Assembly (NCBI GenBank): GCA_029339195.1
Contig: JAPTJF010000400.1
Location: 1 to 58,309 of the forward strand
Direction of reading: 5' to 3'
Origin: Micractinium sp. NFX-FRZ
Taxonomy: Eukaryota; Chlorophyta; Trebouxiophyceae; Chlorellales; Chlorellaceae
Length of the DNA: 58,309 nt
Under the pieces are notes generated by a model. The model saw only the letters and a list, made by a program, of their open reading frames with translations. It had not been told where the DNA came from and searched no databases. This document shows, piece by piece, positions 21,675 to 31,895 of the stretch (its first letter is position 1; every line of letters starts with the position of its first letter). The translations under genes were made by a program, and so were the position numbers.

Positions 21675-22155
21675 CTGGCAGCGGCACAGCATCTGTTTTG
21701 CTTGCAGGCCGCATTGCTCTGCTATGCCCCCTCTGCTGCAATGCGCGACCGACCAGCGCCTCTGCCCGGTTGTTAACGTCAAATTTATCAAACTTATTTA
21801 TTTCTTGTAAAGCTGGTACCGTGGGCAGTGCTCAAGCACACCAATCAGAAAAGAGTTGGCACATTTTGAGGTGACAGAAATGCTGGTTGAAAAAGACATG
21901 CACGCTGGATTAAAATTTTGTGACAGGGCACATCAAATGTCGCCGACCGATTAATGTACACAGCAGCGCAACCAGGTGGCTTGCGGGTGGACGACGGCTG
22001 GGGTGGGGCAGGGCAGGGAGGGATCAGCGCCGCCGGCTGCAGCTGGCATTCAGCAAGGAGGCCCGCTGAGGGCCTAGCAGCAGCGGTGGCAGTGGCGTGC
22101 ACAGTGGCATGTACGTGCACGCAGGAGTGCAGGTGCGAAAACGGCAGGGGAGGCG
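21675..22155. other. Convergent 3' region between the GH16 and mTERF-like genes
   Basis: This holds the 3' ends of two facing genes. A TGTAA poly(A)-type signal at 21806-21810 serves the GH16 gene, 132 bases past its stop. The stretch near 21840-21960 is AT-richer than its surroundings, as expected for untranslated sequence. No open exon is recognised. Confidence 0.5.
21806..21810 (+). terminator. TGTAA poly(A)-type signal after the GH16 gene
   Basis: TGTAA in an AT-rich context (TTTATTTCTTGTAAAG) downstream of the GH16 stop codon at 21674. Confidence 0.55.
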
Positions 22156-24239
22156 TCATGTCCGGTACATTTCAGCCAGGTACTCGGCGTCGCGTTCCCC
22201 GCGCGACTGCCCCTCCAGCGGCTGGAACTGCAGCAGCAGGGAAGGAGCCAGGGCAGGGCACTCAAGCCATCATACATGGGAGCAGGGCGGGGAGGTTGGG
22301 GGCACAAGGGGCAGGGGGCAGCAGCACAGAAGATGAAGATGAAGCACACATATGGTGACAGCAGGACGCGCGGCAGCATAGCTCACGCCATTCCTCCAAT
22401 GCTGCACTCTCCACCCAGGCCGCTTCTGCACTCTACGTGGAATGCATCCCACCCCCAGCGCCAAAGGCCCTGCATGCATTGCAACTCTGCATGCGTTGCA
22501 ACTGCGACAGCAGCATTCCCACCCCAGCCCACGCGCCTGGTACAGGAAGGCCGGGTCCCGCTGCAGGCAGCGCATGATCTGCTGGCCGCTCAGCAGGTGG
22601 CCCACCCCCGCCAGGCAGGCCGCCAGGCTGGCACCGTCGTCCAGCAAGGCGCCGTTGGTCGACAGCATGGCGTCCACGTCAGCCTGGTGGGGGCATTGGA
22701 CGAGGGAAGAAAGTAGTGGGGTCGGGAGGGAGGGGAGGGGCAGTCACTGGAGGGGGAGCCTTTCTGCCTCCGCCTATGCCTGCGTCCGCACGGGGCCCCG
22801 ATGCCTGCAGCGGGCCGCCTGCGCCAAGTCTTGTCAGCCTGCCTGCGCATGTGCCGCACCCCTGCCAAGCCCCTGCGCACGACATGATGACAAGCGCCTG
22901 GCTGGCGTCTGGGCACACCTCCTCCCTTGCTGCCGCTAGCGCTGCCTCACCGACGCCACTGCCAGCGCACCACTTCACCCGGCTTCGGCAAACTGCCGCC
23001 CTCCTTTTGTGCTTCGTGCACCTACCCACCGGGCTGGCTTCCGGGAATGCCTCCCTCACAGCCGCCAGCGCTGCCTCCACCTCGTCTTCCGACATGACCA
23101 GGAGCGGGGGATGAGCTGCCACGATGGCTGCCACGTCAGCAGTGGGCAGCCGCTGCCGCAGCTCAATCAGCTGCTGGCTGATCTGCAGGCAGTGGCAACG
23201 GCAGGGTGCATCTTCTGTGAGACTAAGAATGCTCCTGGTTGCACACCACCCATTCCCTCTGCCCCCTGCAAGAGACAGCTGCCAGCGCCTGTGCCTGAGT
23301 GCCTCTGCTCAGATGCCCCGCCACCCCCGGCGAGGCAGCCATGCGCAGGCAGGAGCAGCGGCGCCCCGCAAGCCTGCAGCATGTCTCGGCACATGTAGCC
23401 ACCCAATCAAGCCTCGCCAAAGCCTGACAACCTCCATCCATCTGCTCAATCCTGTGCGCCCAACCAAGCAACCAACCAAACCGAATACAGGTGCAGCAGC
23501 AACTCCCACCTGCTCAAGCTGTGTGGCCATGCGAACAAGGTCGGCGGGCCTCATACGCCGCAGGCTGCCCTCCATGCCCGGCAGCAGCACCTGCAGCTGG
23601 CGCACCTGCGGAAGAGAGAGGACAGGCAGGGCAGAGGGGTTGCAATGACGCCAATGCACGGAGCGTGTAGAAGTCGTCTGGCAGGCAGGCGGGCAAGGCA
23701 GTGTGCAGGGGGGCAGGCGTACCGCACCGGGGGGCGCAGGCTGGCAGCGCCAGGCGTCCAGGCAGGACGACACTCATGCATACATAGCAACCGCGAAACC
23801 CAGCATCCCACCCCCTCCAGCTTGCCTGCTCCAGCAGCGTGGCTGCCTCCTGCTGCAGCTCTGTGGCCAACACCTCGGCAGCCAGGCGCAGCTGCGCATC
23901 AGGCGTCCAGCCTGGCGCAGCGGCGGTTGTTTCAGGGCTGGAAAGAATGTTGCCCAGGGAGTCGGTTCTGCGCTCCAGCTTTTTGGTGTAGTACTTGGAT
24001 AGCGCCCAAGGCGCCGCCTGCTGCTGCTGTGCCTGCTGGGCGGCAGGCACCGGTTGCCCAGCAGTGGATGGCGGCGGCGGCGGAGCGGCGGCGGCGGCGG
24101 CGGGGTGCGCGGCCTGCCCGTCGTTAGAACCCGGCGGTGCGTGTGCTATGCACTCGCACGTTGTGTAAGAGCGTGGATTACGGGATGTGGCCGGCGGCCG
24201 GCGTGGAAGCTGCAATTGCGCGAAAAACAACTGCGACAT
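22156..24239 (-). CDS. mTERF-like helical-repeat protein, probably organellar
   Basis: Exons 24239-23826, 23605-23510, 23182-23030, 22683-22537 and 22227-22156 join in phase 0 to about 293 aa. The N-terminal exon is Arg/Pro/Ala-rich without acidic residues at first (MSQLFFAQLQLPRRPPATSR), as in an organelle transit peptide. The following helices show about 35-residue units with the proline-plus-leucine rhythm of mTERF repeats: LRQRLPTADVAAIVAAHPPLL, then REAFPEASPADVDAML, GHLLSGQQIMRCLQRDPAFL and the final FQPLEGQSRGERDAEYLAEM. mTERF proteins bind nucleic acid in mitochondria or chloroplasts and affect transcription or splicing. The match is by pattern only, so an unrelated helical-repeat protein is possible. 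Intron 1 is GC-AG (GAGCAG|GCAAGC) and intron 4 needs a GC donor (CAG|GCGCGT) to keep frame. Another in-frame ATG upstream would lengthen the N-terminus. It is head-to-head with the aquaporin gene. Confidence 0.62.
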
Positions 24240-24623
24240 GCCCGCTGCGAGAAAACGATGGAGGTTACGAATTGGATGCGTAGAAACCATATCCACGGGC
24301 GTCTGGGTATGCATATCCAACTTGGGGTGACCTGGCGGGCGGCGCCATCCTGGCGAGGCGACGGTGGCGCCAGTGGCGCAGGCATTTCATCCTTCTGGGC
24401 CCACGCCGTTTGTGGATGCTGTTTACTATTTTCGGCAGGGCTCCTTTAACTTAGCATTCGGGAAGTCATGCCACAGTATCGTAAGTTTCTAGCATGACTA
24501 TGACTCAGCCACCATCCGACCGCAGGCAGCATCATGGTTGGAAGGTGGCTGGAAGCTGCGCCCCATGCAAAGCCTTGAAGAAGACCTGGTTTGAGGGTCT
24601 GGCGGATTTGCAGGCCAGCAACG
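24240..24623. promoter_or_regulatory. Divergent promoter region, mTERF-like gene and aquaporin
   Basis: These 384 bases separate two start codons on opposite strands, so the promoter may be shared. On the plus strand a strong GTAAGT donor stands at 24481 and a TTTGCAG acceptor ends at 24612. Splicing these would remove an upstream ATG at 24494 that otherwise opens a frame overlapping the aquaporin start, which suggests an intron in the aquaporin leader. No TATA box is clear. Confidence 0.45.
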
Positions 24624-27600
24624 ATGGGTGGGAGCCAGTTCAGGGACTGGTCTGTGAGCATCAAAGGGGTGGTGGCTGAGCTGCTAGCGGCGACCCTGTT
24701 CATCTACATAGGTGCTGCCCTAGGGCGAGCATTCTTTTGTTCACACAACATTGGATGGTTTCATTCTATTTGAAGGGCGGGGAAGGGCGGCAGGGGTGTC
24801 ATCAGGGTTCAGGCGACCGAGCCGCTTCCCTCTCGACAGCCGCCGCCCCTGGCAGCGGTGGAGGCGCGGGCGGTGCCCTGGCGGGCAGGCGCCGGCCGGG
24901 GCCCACCTGCCGACTTGCCCCGTTCGCGGCTTGCTGCTGCAGGGTGCGGCACGGCGACCACGTTTTCCGCCAAGCGGGGAGACGCAGCGTGCGTGGGGGT
25001 GGGGGTGGGGCGTTGCCCGGGGTTGTGCATCTTAATGGGCGGCCCACCCCTGCCAGATTGCCTGCCAGCGACAGCCACAGACAGGGCTCTCCCAACTCTG
25101 TGATGCCATGCGGCATGTGAACGTGCGCCCCCCTGCAGAGGCAACCCTGTCGAGCTTCCGCTCCCTCAACCCCACCCGGCCTCGCCTCCAACCTGCCAAG
25201 CACCAGCACACATGTACTTTGGCCACCACACAATTGCCACGCGCCCCTTCCTCGCCGGCGCAGGGGGTTTGAGATTGAGTCCGTCACCGACCGCTCCCTC
25301 AACTCCACCGCCGCCGACGTGCGCCAGCTGACCAACAACCTGGCCACGAATGCCAGCTGGGGCATCACCACAGCGCTGGCCTTTGGGCTGGCCATCACGG
25401 GTGGGTGGGGCACTGGGTGGGGCTGGGGGCTGGCCACAGGAGCGTTCTGGTCACTAATGCCAGCTGGGCAATCACTCACGGCGCTGGGGCTTTGGGCTGG
25501 CCATGGCGGGTGGGTGGGGGGCTAGGCATGCACATGACTGCTGCCCTGTTGCTTTGTTTGGGGGCGGGGCGGCCACACGAGTGAGGTGTGCCCTGGTGCC
25601 AGCTGGAGCGTCACTGTAGCGCTGGCCTTTGGGCTGGCCATCATGGGTGGGTGAAGCATTGGGGGGGCCGTGTGTGTGAGCACGTGTGTGAGTGGGAAGG
25701 CTGGGAGGGCTGGAGCTAGTGTTGGGTGGGCCCATGGGCGGGGCAGGCGAGGGGGTAGGTTGTGCCCGCATGTACATGGCCCGCACGGGTCGACCGCGGT
25801 GCATGCCTGCTGCTGGCAGCGCCCGAGGCCGCCAGGGGCAGCGTCTCACTGTCTGCCCGCGGGTTGGCTAAGTACTGCAAGTGGGTAGGGTGCGCCCGTT
25901 CTTCATTCCTTCCTGTTGCACCGTGTGCGTCTCAGCACCAGGAGCGTGGGCGCCAAGGTTGGGGCAGCGCAGCTGCCAAGCCGGCATGCCTGCTGCCACC
26001 AAGACAGGCGGCACGTTCTGGCCAGTGTCTTTGTCCTTGTCATTTCGTGGCACCCCTGGCCGCTTACAGCCCTGCTTCGACCCGTTTTGCCTCTTGCCCC
26101 GCCCCGCACCCTTGTGCAGTCCTGGCATATGCTACAGGACACTTGAGCGGCGGGTAGGGCACCACGCGGCAGTGCTGCTACCATCTGCTTGCTGCCTCTG
26201 CATCGCTTGCTGCTGCAGGGGCTGGTGTGTGCTCGCTTGGTGTGTGCTCGCACACTGCCTGCTCCCCCGCCCGCCCGCATGCCCGCCCGCATGCCTGCCT
26301 GCCAAGGCTTGCTTTGCAGCACGCCCTCTCCCTGCCTGCACAGGCTTTCGTTGCAGCAGGCGCGTTCCCTACCTGCCCGCCTGCCGTTACACCCAAAAAA
26401 AGCAGAGGCTGTCTTGGCAGTGCACTGCGCGCAGCCACCGGCATGTCTGCCAGCCTCGTTTGGTGTGCCCAAACGCGTCCCTCGCTCCTCTGGATCTTCC
26501 GCCTGCAGGCAGATCAACCCTGCGGTCTCTCTGGGCCTGTTTCTGAGCGGCCACCTGGGCCCGCTGCAGACCATCTGCAACATGGCTGCACAGATTGCGG
26601 GGGCCATCCTGGGGGCAGGTAAGGGCAGGGTGGCGGCCTGCTGGGCACAACATGCATGTGCGTGTGTCGGGAGCAGGGATGAGCAAGAGAAAGGCATGAG
26701 CGCGCTCTAGCTGGGCCTTGGCGGTCGCGCCTCCTCGCCAAAAGTTGTGAGCCTCGTCAGCGGGCGGGCGTACAGGTGAAACAAAGTGGCTGCTTCCTCA
26801 CGCCTGCCTCTCCCTTGTATGCCGCATTTTGGCGCAGGCCTGCTGTATGCCACCATCCCGGACTCAAGCAGCAGCTCCCTTGCCAGCAACGCGCTGTCCG
26901 AGGGAGTGGGCGTGGGCAATGCGCTGGTGAGCGGGCAGTGGTCAGAGGGGGATGTGCCGGGGAGCACAGCACTGCACAGCACAGCACAGCACAGCACAGC
27001 ACAGCGTGGCCCTGCAGTTGTCCAACCAGGCGGGCGTGTTGCGACCTCTGCGCCCGCATGCGCACGCACACCTCCCACTCTTTCCCTGCCCTACCCTGCC
27101 CCCGCCCCTTCCCTCGGGTGCTGCAGTGCGGCGAGATTGTGATGACTTTTGTGCTGGTGTCTGTCGTGCTGGAAGTGACCACAAACCCCAGCCCCTCGTG
27201 AGCGGGCTGAGCTGGCAGGGGGCGCAGCCAGCCGGCGGCCCGGCATGGGGGTGATTCGAAGGGGGGTGTGCCAGATGCTGTGGTGAGGGCACGTGTATGA
27301 ATTGGCGGGCGGGAGGGCCTGCTGGAGGGGAGGGAGTATAAGCGTCTGCAGAGGCGAGCGTCCGGATCGCCCAGCCCTACGGTACACTGGGTGCGGAGCC
27401 GGCCCTTGCTCGCTTGCACCCAGCGCGCCAGTTATGTATGGCACTCAGAGGGAGGTGGGATGCTTGGGTGCGGGAGCGCTCCCAAGGCGTGCCAGGCAGG
27501 CCGGTGTGGCTGGTTGGTCCGTCTCGGCACGAGCTCCTTCACAGCCCGCCCTGCCCCTCCATCGTGGTGCTTTGTTGTTGTTGTTGCAGGTCTCGTGGGC

Positions 27601-28893
27601 AGGCGCCGCTGGCGATTGGGTTTGCCGTCTACTGTGCGCACGCAGTCCTGCTGCCCATTGATGGTGCGGGGGGCGGCGGGGCGGCGGGTGCTGTTGGACG
27701 CTGCTGCATGCCTGCTGGCAAGCGGGGGCAAACATCAAAAGTGCTGCCTTGGTTTGTGGGTGCTCCCACCTGGGGCTGTCTTCTGCCGTGCCCCCTCCCT
27801 GTTTCCGCCCTGTTCTATTTCAAGTGCAATCGCAAACGCCCCGCCTTCTGCGCCCGCTGCCCCCCGCCTGCAGGCTGCTCCATCAACCCTGCTCGCTCAC
27901 TGGGCCCCGCCATCGTCACCGGCACCTGGCCACCTACCTTCTGGATTTTTGTGTGAGCGCCAGCAGCCTACCTTGAATGAATGAATGATTGATGGATTGA
28001 TGATTGATTAATGGTTGATTGATATATTGATCGAGTGTGCTTGATTGAGTGAGCCGGCTAGGGGCCTCGGATATATAGGCAGGCTCATGTGGATGCTGCA
28101 TGGTCCCTTCTTGCTGCCTGCCTGAGCGCTGCCCACCCTCAGGCTGCTTCCCTGCGCTGACGACCGCATCTTGCCCCTGCCGTGCGCGCCTGTGCAGGGT
28201 GGGCCCGTTTCTGGGTGCAATCGCGGCGGTGCCACTGCACCTCTTCTTTGCATCCGGGTGAGTTCGGGCCGTGCCGCTCAGCCGCTGCCTGCTGCCTGGA
28301 GCACGGCCTGAGCAGGCGTCCGCCCTGCAGTTCTCCTTTCCTGCTTCGACGCATGCCAGCGCGCCCGACCGCCACCTCTTTCCACCTCGCCCCACCCATC
28401 AACTCCCTGGGCTGCAGGTTCGACACCAAGCGCTCCTCAGACCCTCTGGCGCTCCGCGACACCGACAAGGCGCGTCAAGCACCGGGCACTGGGCACTCAG
28501 TGTGTGTGCGTGCAGCCAAGGCTGGGTGTAGTGTACCCCTGAAGAGGGCAGAGACGCGGGGTGACAGGGATGGGAGGACAGGGCCACACCACAGCCTGGA
28601 GCTGTGCCTTGATTGTGGTTGTGGCTGGGCTGGCCATTTAAACCAGCAGCCTCTTGTGTCCTGTGAGGGCCCGAGCTCACAGCAAGCATGCCTGCCACGA
28701 CCAGGCGACCCACACTCTCTCACTCCGCTTCCCTGCCCACCGGCTTGCCTGCTCCGCCCCGCCTTGCGTGCAGGACAGCTCGCCGGCGCGGGGTGTGCAG
28801 ACTGACAGCGCGCAGGCCACACCAAGAGCTGGCAGCGAGTTCATCCGCGTGCGCCACGGCGGCCATCAGGGCACTGGCGACGGCGCGGTGTGA
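24624..28893 (+). CDS. Aquaporin (MIP family water/solute channel)
   Basis: Twelve exons join to 319 aa: 24624-24711, 24943-24988, 25264-25400, 26120-26153, 26509-26618, 26838-26926, 27127-27197, 27590-27663, 27874-27952, 28198-28257, 28418-28469 and 28774-28893. The channel has the family's hourglass layout. The first membrane helix is GVVAELLAATLFIYIG, the first half-helix is SGGQINPAVSLG (Asn105) and the second is GCSINPARSLGPA (Asn221), where Arg224 is the selectivity-filter arginine. Other helices include WGITTALAFGLAI, MTFVLVSVVLEV, APLAIGFAVYC and GAIAAVPLHLFF. The first NPA is preceded by Gln, where many plant plasma-membrane aquaporins have His. The C-terminal tail is hydrophilic with Ser/Thr-Arg sites. 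The loop after helix 1 (FEIESVTDRSLNSTAADV) is longer than usual. The 34-base exon 4 supplies LAYATGHLSG. The last intron needs a GC donor (AAG|GCGCGT). Which solute it carries cannot be read from this. Confidence 0.9.
25349..25655 (+). repeat. Triplicated exon 3/donor boundary in aquaporin intron 3
   Basis: The end of exon 3 (TGCCAGCTGGGGCATCACC through TTTGGGCTGGCCATCACGG|GTGGGTG) recurs, decayed, near 25457-25515 and 25598-25655. Each copy keeps TTTGGGCTGGCCAT followed by GGGTGGGTG, so the donor survives. Units lie about 110 and 140 bases apart. Confidence 0.88.
26963..27005. repeat. CAGCA microsatellite
   Basis: Short run of (CACAG/CAGCA)n in the aquaporin intron after the exon ending at 26926. 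No function is indicated. Confidence 0.85.
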
Positions 28894-29451
28894 TGCCCGC
28901 CCGCCAAAAGGCGGGCCGGCGGCGGAAAGCCAAAAACTCGAGTGCAGCAGCGCGCAGCTGCCAACAGCTTCTGTGGATTGAGGTGCCCCTTGCACTCCCA
29001 CGCCGGCCAATGCTATATAATATTATTATAATAATCTCCCCCCCAGGAAATAAATTTTTGGCGAGCCATTCGCAAGGCGCGCGGCGCCCGCCAAGACGTG
29101 CCGGTGCTTTTGCTGCCATTGAAGTATCCTCAGAAGAACCTGTTGGTTTCCCCTTGATCATGCTGGTGCCCCCCAGATCTCTCCTGTTGCTCCGCGCCCA
29201 TCCGTCATGCCGCGAGCAATCCACTCTGCCAACATGCAAGTGCCTCCCTGTTGCCAAGCAGTGCCCATCAGACATGCAAATGCTTCCGTGATCTCTTCAA
29301 TTGCTTCGCACCATCCTTCACCCATGCCCTTGCACACGTATGCTCGTCACATGCCTTTCCTATGGCAACAAGTTGACCGTGCAAATCAATCAGCACTATC
29401 TACGGGTGAAACAGCGACCAGCATGGCTCTTCCAGGCCGCTCAAGCGGACC
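28894..29451. other. Convergent 3' region, aquaporin and membrane-protein genes
   Basis: These 558 bases between two facing stop codons contain an AT-rich island near 29012-29056 (TATATAATATTATTATAATAAT), typical of untranslated or terminator sequence. No coding exon is recognised. Confidence 0.5.
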
Positions 29452-31062
29452 TCAGCCAGCCCCCGTACCAAGGCTTGATACCAAGCTGGCTGCTACAAGG
29501 CAGCTGTAGCTGTACCAGTGCAGCGCTGCCACCAGCAGCAGCGCGCACTCACGCGCCCCAAAGCGCTCCAGAGCACGGCTGGCTGCCTTAAACTGCCAGT
29601 CCGCTGGGAAGCTGCCTGTGGCTTGCCCACTGCCGCTGGCTGTGCTCCCGCGCTGGCTGCCGGCACTGGTGCCGCCCCTGCCTGGGCTGGTGCCGCGCCC
29701 GCTGCTGCGGTTACCCCTCGCCTCCCTCCAGACGCGGTACGCCCGGCACTGCGCCCGAGTCACCAGCAGGGTGGGCAGCAGGAGACCCAGGTAGAACTGG
29801 ACCGCGGCCAGCACTGCAAGGGGCAGGGCAGGCAGGAAGGACGGGCACGTGTGAAACGGTCGGTGTGCAGGTCGGTGTGCAGGTTGTGTGTTTGGCCCGG
29901 AGGGCTGCCAGCTGGCTTAAGGCACCGAGGTGCCTTGCGGCAAGGGAGGGCAGGGGGCACCTGCCTCAAGCCACCATTGCACCTCACCTGCGGTGCATTG
30001 GCGCGCGCTGTCATCCGCTCCCACCCCGGCAGCCAGCAGGCCCAAGCGCTCCAGCGGCTGCACGGGTAGCTTCAGCCAGCTGCTGCCATATACCTCCGCC
30101 ACGGCGGCGCGGCTGACGCCGCAGCGTGTGTAGCGCGTGCCGCAGGCTCGCGGGTTGGTGGCGCCCAATGCTGCTGTGCTGGCCAGCTGCACAACCAGCG
30201 CAAGCACTGGCGGCAGGGGCAGACTCCAAGCGGGCTGCAAGCGAGGGCGGGCAGGGGTGGGGGCAGCAGTTGGGGTGATGGTGAGCAGGACTGAGTGGAG
30301 GCAGGCAGGGAGGCAGGCAGGCACAAGCCATGCAGGGGGGAAAGACAGGCGCCGCCCCCAAGTTAAGCGAGCAGGCTGACGTCATGCCAGCTCAGCATCA
30401 CCTCAGCTCAGCAGTACCTCTCAGCAGCACCTGTCAGCAGCACCTGTCAGCAGACCTGTCAGCGCAGCAGCACCTCTTGGCAGCACTTTGTCTGACCACC
30501 CATCACCCACCTGCAGTAGCGTGGGCAGGCCAGAGCCGACGACAAATGCAACAGCGCAGTGCCCCGGGTTGCTGCAGCCATCCGGCTGCGGGCCCAGGGT
30601 TGCAGGGTTGTTGACGGCTATCGTGCGCCCTGCCAGCAGCAGGCGCAGCGCCGCCACACTCGGGCTGCGGTGCCGTGTGTAGCTGTCGGGAGAGCACACC
30701 CGCCACAGAAGCACCGCGGCCAGCGCTGTCAGGGTGGCGCAAAACCACAGGTGCTCATGGGGCTGCAGGGCCCTGCTTTGCCAGTAGATCACGCCCACGG
30801 CGGCGGTGAACACCAGGAGAGCGCAGGGGTCGCCGGTCTGCGAGGCTGCGGCCGCGAAGTGCTGGCGGAAGCTGGCAGCGGCGGGGGCTGCGGCAGCAGA
30901 GGGCTGGGCTGCCAAACCAGGGGGTCCAGAGGTAGGGGCAGAAGAGGTGGGGGCAGCTGAACCTGCTGGCTCAGAAGCTGAGGCGGCGGCGGTGGCGGCG
31001 GGCGGAGGGCCTTGGCGGCTTGGAAGTGAGTCGCCGCCGGGCGGGCGCGTGTTGGATCTCAT
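29452..31062 (-). CDS. Unknown multi-pass membrane protein
   Basis: Exons 31062-30511, 30234-29988 and 29813-29452 join to 386 aa. The first 70-80 residues are Pro/Ser/Ala-rich and lack structure. Hydrophobic segments that could span the membrane are CALLVFTAAVGVIYW, HLWFCATLTALAAVLLW, HCAVAFVVGSGLPTLL, LPPVLALVVQLASTAALGA, VQFYLGLLLPTLLV and ECALLLVAALHWYSYSCL. A cysteine-containing loop (ACGTRYTRCG) lies between the fourth and fifth. The last third has a basic, Ser/Gly-rich linker (RGNRSSGRGTSPGRGG). I recognise no family; green-algal genomes hold many such lineage-specific membrane proteins. The start is the first ATG in the open frame, and an in-frame GTG further upstream is not credible in a nuclear gene. 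Confidence 0.7.
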
Positions 31063-31895
31063 GCCCAGCTGCCCAGGCAGACTTGGGGCTGGCACCGCTC
31101 CGAGACCGTCTGTGCCTTCGCCGATCGACTCACGGTCGCACTCCGCACTCACGCCTGCGGCAGGCTGGCTTATCCCAAGTTTCTTTTGGCGAACAATGCA
31201 TCCAAATTAGGCATTGTGGCAATGCCGGAGCCCTACCAATGGGTGGCGGGGACAGATCTATTGCCACCTCCACATTAATGCCTGTACACCCGCTCCCTAC
31301 GCCACATTTTCTGTGGCTCTCAGCGCCCAGCTGCCCTTGCAGAGAGTGAGAGGCCCCAGCTATCCGTTTCAAACTCTTCCCACTCAGTAAAAGGAAGCGA
31401 GAAGAGCGGCATCCCGAGACTGCGCATTGTGGCCCCAGTTTGTGCACGCCAGGGCAGCGATCTTCGCAGTACCAACAGCAGCACCTGCACCACTTGGCAG
31501 GCAGCGCCATGCGTGCCGAGTTGTGCCCCTCAACAAAATGGCCGGCGGTGCTGTTAGCTGCGAACGCAACCCGCAGTGTGCACTTTCCCAGTACGGTCCA
31601 ATGATGTGCTGTGCATGCTGTGACACCGGGGGCCGCGACGGGAGGCCACTACCACCTTGTCCACCCTTCCAGCCATCCGTGAGCACTTTTGACTCTGATC
31701 TACAGGCGGAGCACGTGGGTGCTGAGTGGGGAGGGAGAGGATGTGAGTGGCGGGCCCGATTTAGCGATGCAACACAAAAGAACCAGCGCTCTCTCCCCCG
31801 CTCTCCCCTGCTGCTGTCCTATCTACAAGATGTCCTATCCATTGCCGCACCCGGCGCCAGCGCCACGGCGCGGGCCAGCCTTGGCCATCGGCCAG
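31063..31895. other. Intergenic between membrane-protein gene and TLK
   Basis: This 833-base stretch holds the promoter of the leftward membrane-protein gene and the 3' untranslated part of the kinase gene. Short open frames on both strands show no domain and no splice logic. No RNA gene is seen. Confidence 0.45.

Noticed and set aside
20562..21791. 409-aa open frame on the minus strand across the GH16 gene
   Set aside because: It is the antisense shadow of GC-rich coding exons and introns. It has no domain, and the plus strand carries clear GH16 exons.
25137..25260. Candidate aquaporin exon (EATLSSFRSLNPT) after an acceptor at 25139
   Set aside because: Skipping it gives perfect phase and a natural join (RGDAA to GFEIES); including it breaks frame.
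29010..29040. TATA-like sequence GCTATATAATA as a promoter
   Set aside because: It lies between two convergent stop codons, so it is more likely untranslated or terminator sequence.
31063..31895. Extra 5' exon of the membrane-protein gene in the open frames near 31130-31510
   Set aside because: No hydrophobic or conserved sequence and no matching donor phase; the first ATG at 31062 is enough.
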